Assembly: GCA_006176705.1 (NCBI GenBank) | Contig: QRFJ01000297.1 | Span: 868,001 to 932,000, forward strand | DNA length: 64,000 nucleotides | Direction: 5' to 3' | DNA from: Cocos nucifera | Lineage: Eukaryota; Streptophyta; Magnoliopsida; Arecales; Arecaceae | In this document: in pieces, positions 61,977 through 64,000 of the stretch | Layout: the number at the start of each line of letters is the position of its first letter | Numbering within the stretch: the stretch's first letter is position 1 | Notes under the pieces: model-generated | The model's database searches: none | What the model saw: only the letters and a program-made list of their open reading frames with translations | Told to the model about the DNA's origin: nothing | Program-made: the position numbers and the translations under genes

Positions 61977-61989
61977 TTGACGCTAGAAG
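61977..61989 (+). other. Primer-binding site of element G
   Basis: TTGACGCTAGAAG three bases after the LTR corresponds to TTGGCGCTAGAG in element E. The shared position supports its role. Confidence 0.65.
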
Positions 61990-62079
61990 GAGGACCCTCT
62001 GTTCTTGAGGTTTTCTTGATCTTAAAGGAGTGCTCAGCAGCAATCTCTCTTCTTTTTCTCTAAAGTTCTTCTCAGAAAA

Positions 62080-63600
62080 AATGCCTCCCAAGAAAGCTTC
62101 GATCCGACGATCAACTGCCTCTACAGCTAGATCTCATCCAGATACATCCGTTCCAGCTCCGATAACTCAAGCTCCACTTATAGCCATGGTGGATGCGGAG
62201 CAGTTCAACCTGCTGGTCCAGTAGGTTTGTGGTCTCATGGAGGAGATACAGACCATACATCAATAGGCCTCGGTACCAGTTCGATCGGAGCAGGCTTTTC
62301 TGGAGCCTCATGGTTCGATCTGGAAATGATCGACCTTGACTATCCGGCCTCTGATCTTCGAAAAGGGGAAGCAGAGGATGGAGGACCCTTGCTCAGACTA
62401 CGACTCGACCCAGGGGGAAGCTTCACATCCATTTTATCAAAAAACTCTGGAGATCAACGATTGTGAAGATTTCCTGGATCAAAGGCTCCTAGAAATGAGC
62501 CAATGAATCAAAGAGCTCCGTCATACTCCCTCCTCACATGGTAATGATATTCGTACTGACCCTTCTTTTTCTTAGAGGATCATGTAGGAATCAATCCCGT
62601 CGAACTTCAAGCTCCCACAGTTTGAGAGTTACGATGGAACCACCAATCCGATCGATCACCTGGAGGCCTTTCGGATAATGATGTTGCTCTATGACATGCT
62701 AGACGCTATTTTGTGCCAGGTTTTCCCATCCACCCTCAAGAAAGCTGCCAAGAACTGATTCTCGATATTTAAGTCAAAAATCATCTTTTTCTTTTATTAG
62801 ATGAGTCATTAGTTCATAGCTCACTTCGTCAGCAGCCGACATCCACACCGAGATTCGAATTCTCTGATGAACATCAAGTAGAAGGAGGAAGAATCCATCT
62901 AGGCTTATATCACCCAGTTTAATGCCACTGTATTGGAGGTCCGGAACCTAGACCGATTAGTCATAATGGCCGCACTCAAGGGTGGCCTCTAGAAGAATAA
63001 TTTGCCATTCTCCCTGGAGAAGAAGTACCCCAGGGACTTTGCCGATCTGCTAGCTCGGACTGAAGGTTATGCTTGAGCTGAAGAGGCCTTCAAGGCTAAG
63101 GATGATGAAGTCTTTGGTAAGTGGCGAATCAGTGAGCCAAGCAGGCTCGTTGAGGAAGAAAAGCCGAGTGGAGCTCGACCACGCTTCCAAACTTTCTTCG
63201 AGTGAAAGCGAGTCCGAACTCCTCCCTGGACTCAGAGGCAGGGAAGCTTGGATAGAAGGGTGCGGTAGGGTTCTTCCCAACGAAGATTTTACAACTATGC
63301 CCCTCTCAATGCTCCAAAAATTCAAGTGTTGATAAAAATTAGGGAGCAACTATCGAGACCAGAAAGGATGCGCAATCACCCCAACAAGCACAATCCTAAC
63401 AAGTTCTGCCTTTATCATCATAATCACGATCACGATACTGAGGAGTATATCCAACTCTAGGATGAGATCGAAGAGCTCATCAAGTGAGGTAGACTAGATT
63501 GATTCCTACGGTGACGGCCTGAAGGATGGGAAGATCGATTGAGGGCATTGCTATAGCCTAAGCCACTAAGGTCGAAGGATCAATAAGGTGATCGGCCGCC
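62080..63600 (+). pseudogene. Element G gag
   Basis: It starts at 62081 with MPPKKASIRRSTAS and a proline-rich segment, broken by a stop at 62222. Later blocks are SIPSNFKLPQFESYDGTTNP (about 62595), HLEAFRIMMLLYDML, LMNIK followed by a stop, FNATVLEVRNLDRL, MAALKGGL, NNLPFSLEKKYPRDFADLL (about 63000) and EEAFKAKDDEVFGKW. A zinc-knuckle-like CLYHHNHDHDTEEYIQL lies near 63410, with the first Cys of a normal knuckle not evident. About a dozen stops, many at codons one transition from Trp, Gln or Arg, indicate methylation-type decay. Confidence 0.83.
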
Positions 63601-63616
63601 TCTTGGCATCATTAAC

Positions 63617-63982
63617 ATGATCTTGGGGGGACTTCGGCAAGGAGAGGCTGATGGATCTGAGGGATCAGTGAAGAGATGGAGAACTAGAGAACCCATAACC
63701 TTCACAGAGGCAGATGCTTTAGGGGTTCAATTTCCACATAATGATGCAGTTGTAATCTCTTTAAACATTGTCGACTATGATGTATGCCACATTTTGGAAG
63801 ATAATGGAAGCTCGACCAACGTATTATTTTATGATGCTTTTTCGAAAATATCCTTATTCAATAACCACTTGGGGCCTATGAACTTTTCGTTGATAGGCTT
63901 CACTGGCAATGCTGTACCAATTGAGGGCATAATAACTTTGGCTATGACTGCAGGGCAACGCCCAAAGCTGGCAAAGGCATAG
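63617..63982 (+). pseudogene. Element G protease region
   Basis: An open stretch of 121 codons, with the typical ITFTEADALGVQFPHNDAVV lead-in and then the aspartic-protease signature EDNGSSTNVLFYDAF. The usual D-S/T-G reads D-N-G here (63800-63808), a variant common in plant Gypsy elements of this type. FSLIGFTGNAVPIEGIITL follows. It stops at TAG 63980-63982, just before the window ends, in a position where related proteins continue. Confidence 0.8.
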
Positions 63983-64000
63983 ATCGACTTTTTAGTCGTA

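Larger units (their letters stand above)
60737..64000 (+). mobile_element. Element G: Gypsy retrotransposon, 5' part (continues past the window)
   Basis: On the + strand: LTR 60737-61973, primer site 61977-61989, gag 62080-63600 and protease region 63617-63982, then the window ends. LTR and gag are homologous to those of element E, so G shows what E lost. The gag style fits the Tat/Retand side of Gypsy; this lineage call is from memory of the family and is tentative. Many in-frame stops show decay. Confidence 0.85.

Overview
The window is repeat-dense DNA from a flowering plant, probably a monocot. A palm is my guess from the general look of the repeats and is weakly supported. I see no intact host gene, rRNA, tRNA or CRISPR array. 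Almost every base belongs to transposable elements or their remains: Copia and Gypsy LTR retrotransposons inserted into one another, and one hAT DNA transposon whose transposase gene has been cut into pieces. Stops and frameshifts occur in every coding remnant.

Left half (1-30642). After the 3' end of a Gypsy-like LTR (1-1144) and about 290 bp of unassigned sequence comes a SIRE/Maximus-like Copia element on the + strand (element A, 1436-30642). A second SIRE-like element (A', 8517-28548, target duplication ATGCT) sits in the 3' non-coding region of A. A solo LTR of a different Copia family (8712-22025, duplication GTCAA) sits in the 5' LTR of A'. A full-length minus-strand member of that same family (element B, 11048-21886, duplication TGGAG) sits inside the solo LTR. 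If the sequence left of A is part of the hAT element, as its position implies, the nest is five deep.

Right half (30643-58655). This is a hAT transposon with a BED zinc finger, transposase core and C-terminal dimerisation region. It is split by three independent insertions: a young minus-strand Copia element (C, 31246-41643, duplication ATGAC); a minus-strand element with 2.7-kb LTRs and almost no internal region (D, 42418-53937, duplication GTGTT), which carries a gag-only Gypsy derivative (E, 45145-50531, duplication CTTAA); and a solo LTR (F, 55202-57895). The hAT 3' end is marked by an (AT)n tract and a TIR-like end near 58655. Beyond a short unassigned stretch lies a truncated Copia-like LTR (about 59540-60736), cut by a plus-strand Gypsy element (G, 60737 to the window end) with an LTR, primer-binding site, decayed gag and a protease region.

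The parts do not work together as a pathway. They are a stratified record of insertions: by-eye LTR divergence falls from A (about 84 % identity) through A' (about 87 %) and B (about 91 %) to C (about 95 % or more), in the order the nesting requires. All percentages are rough counts by eye over a few hundred bases. I found nothing that I would call a new functional system. The most useful observations are the depth and legibility of the nest, the self-family insertion, the two non-autonomous designs (D and E), and a stop codon in the hAT gene that is older than the insertion beside it.
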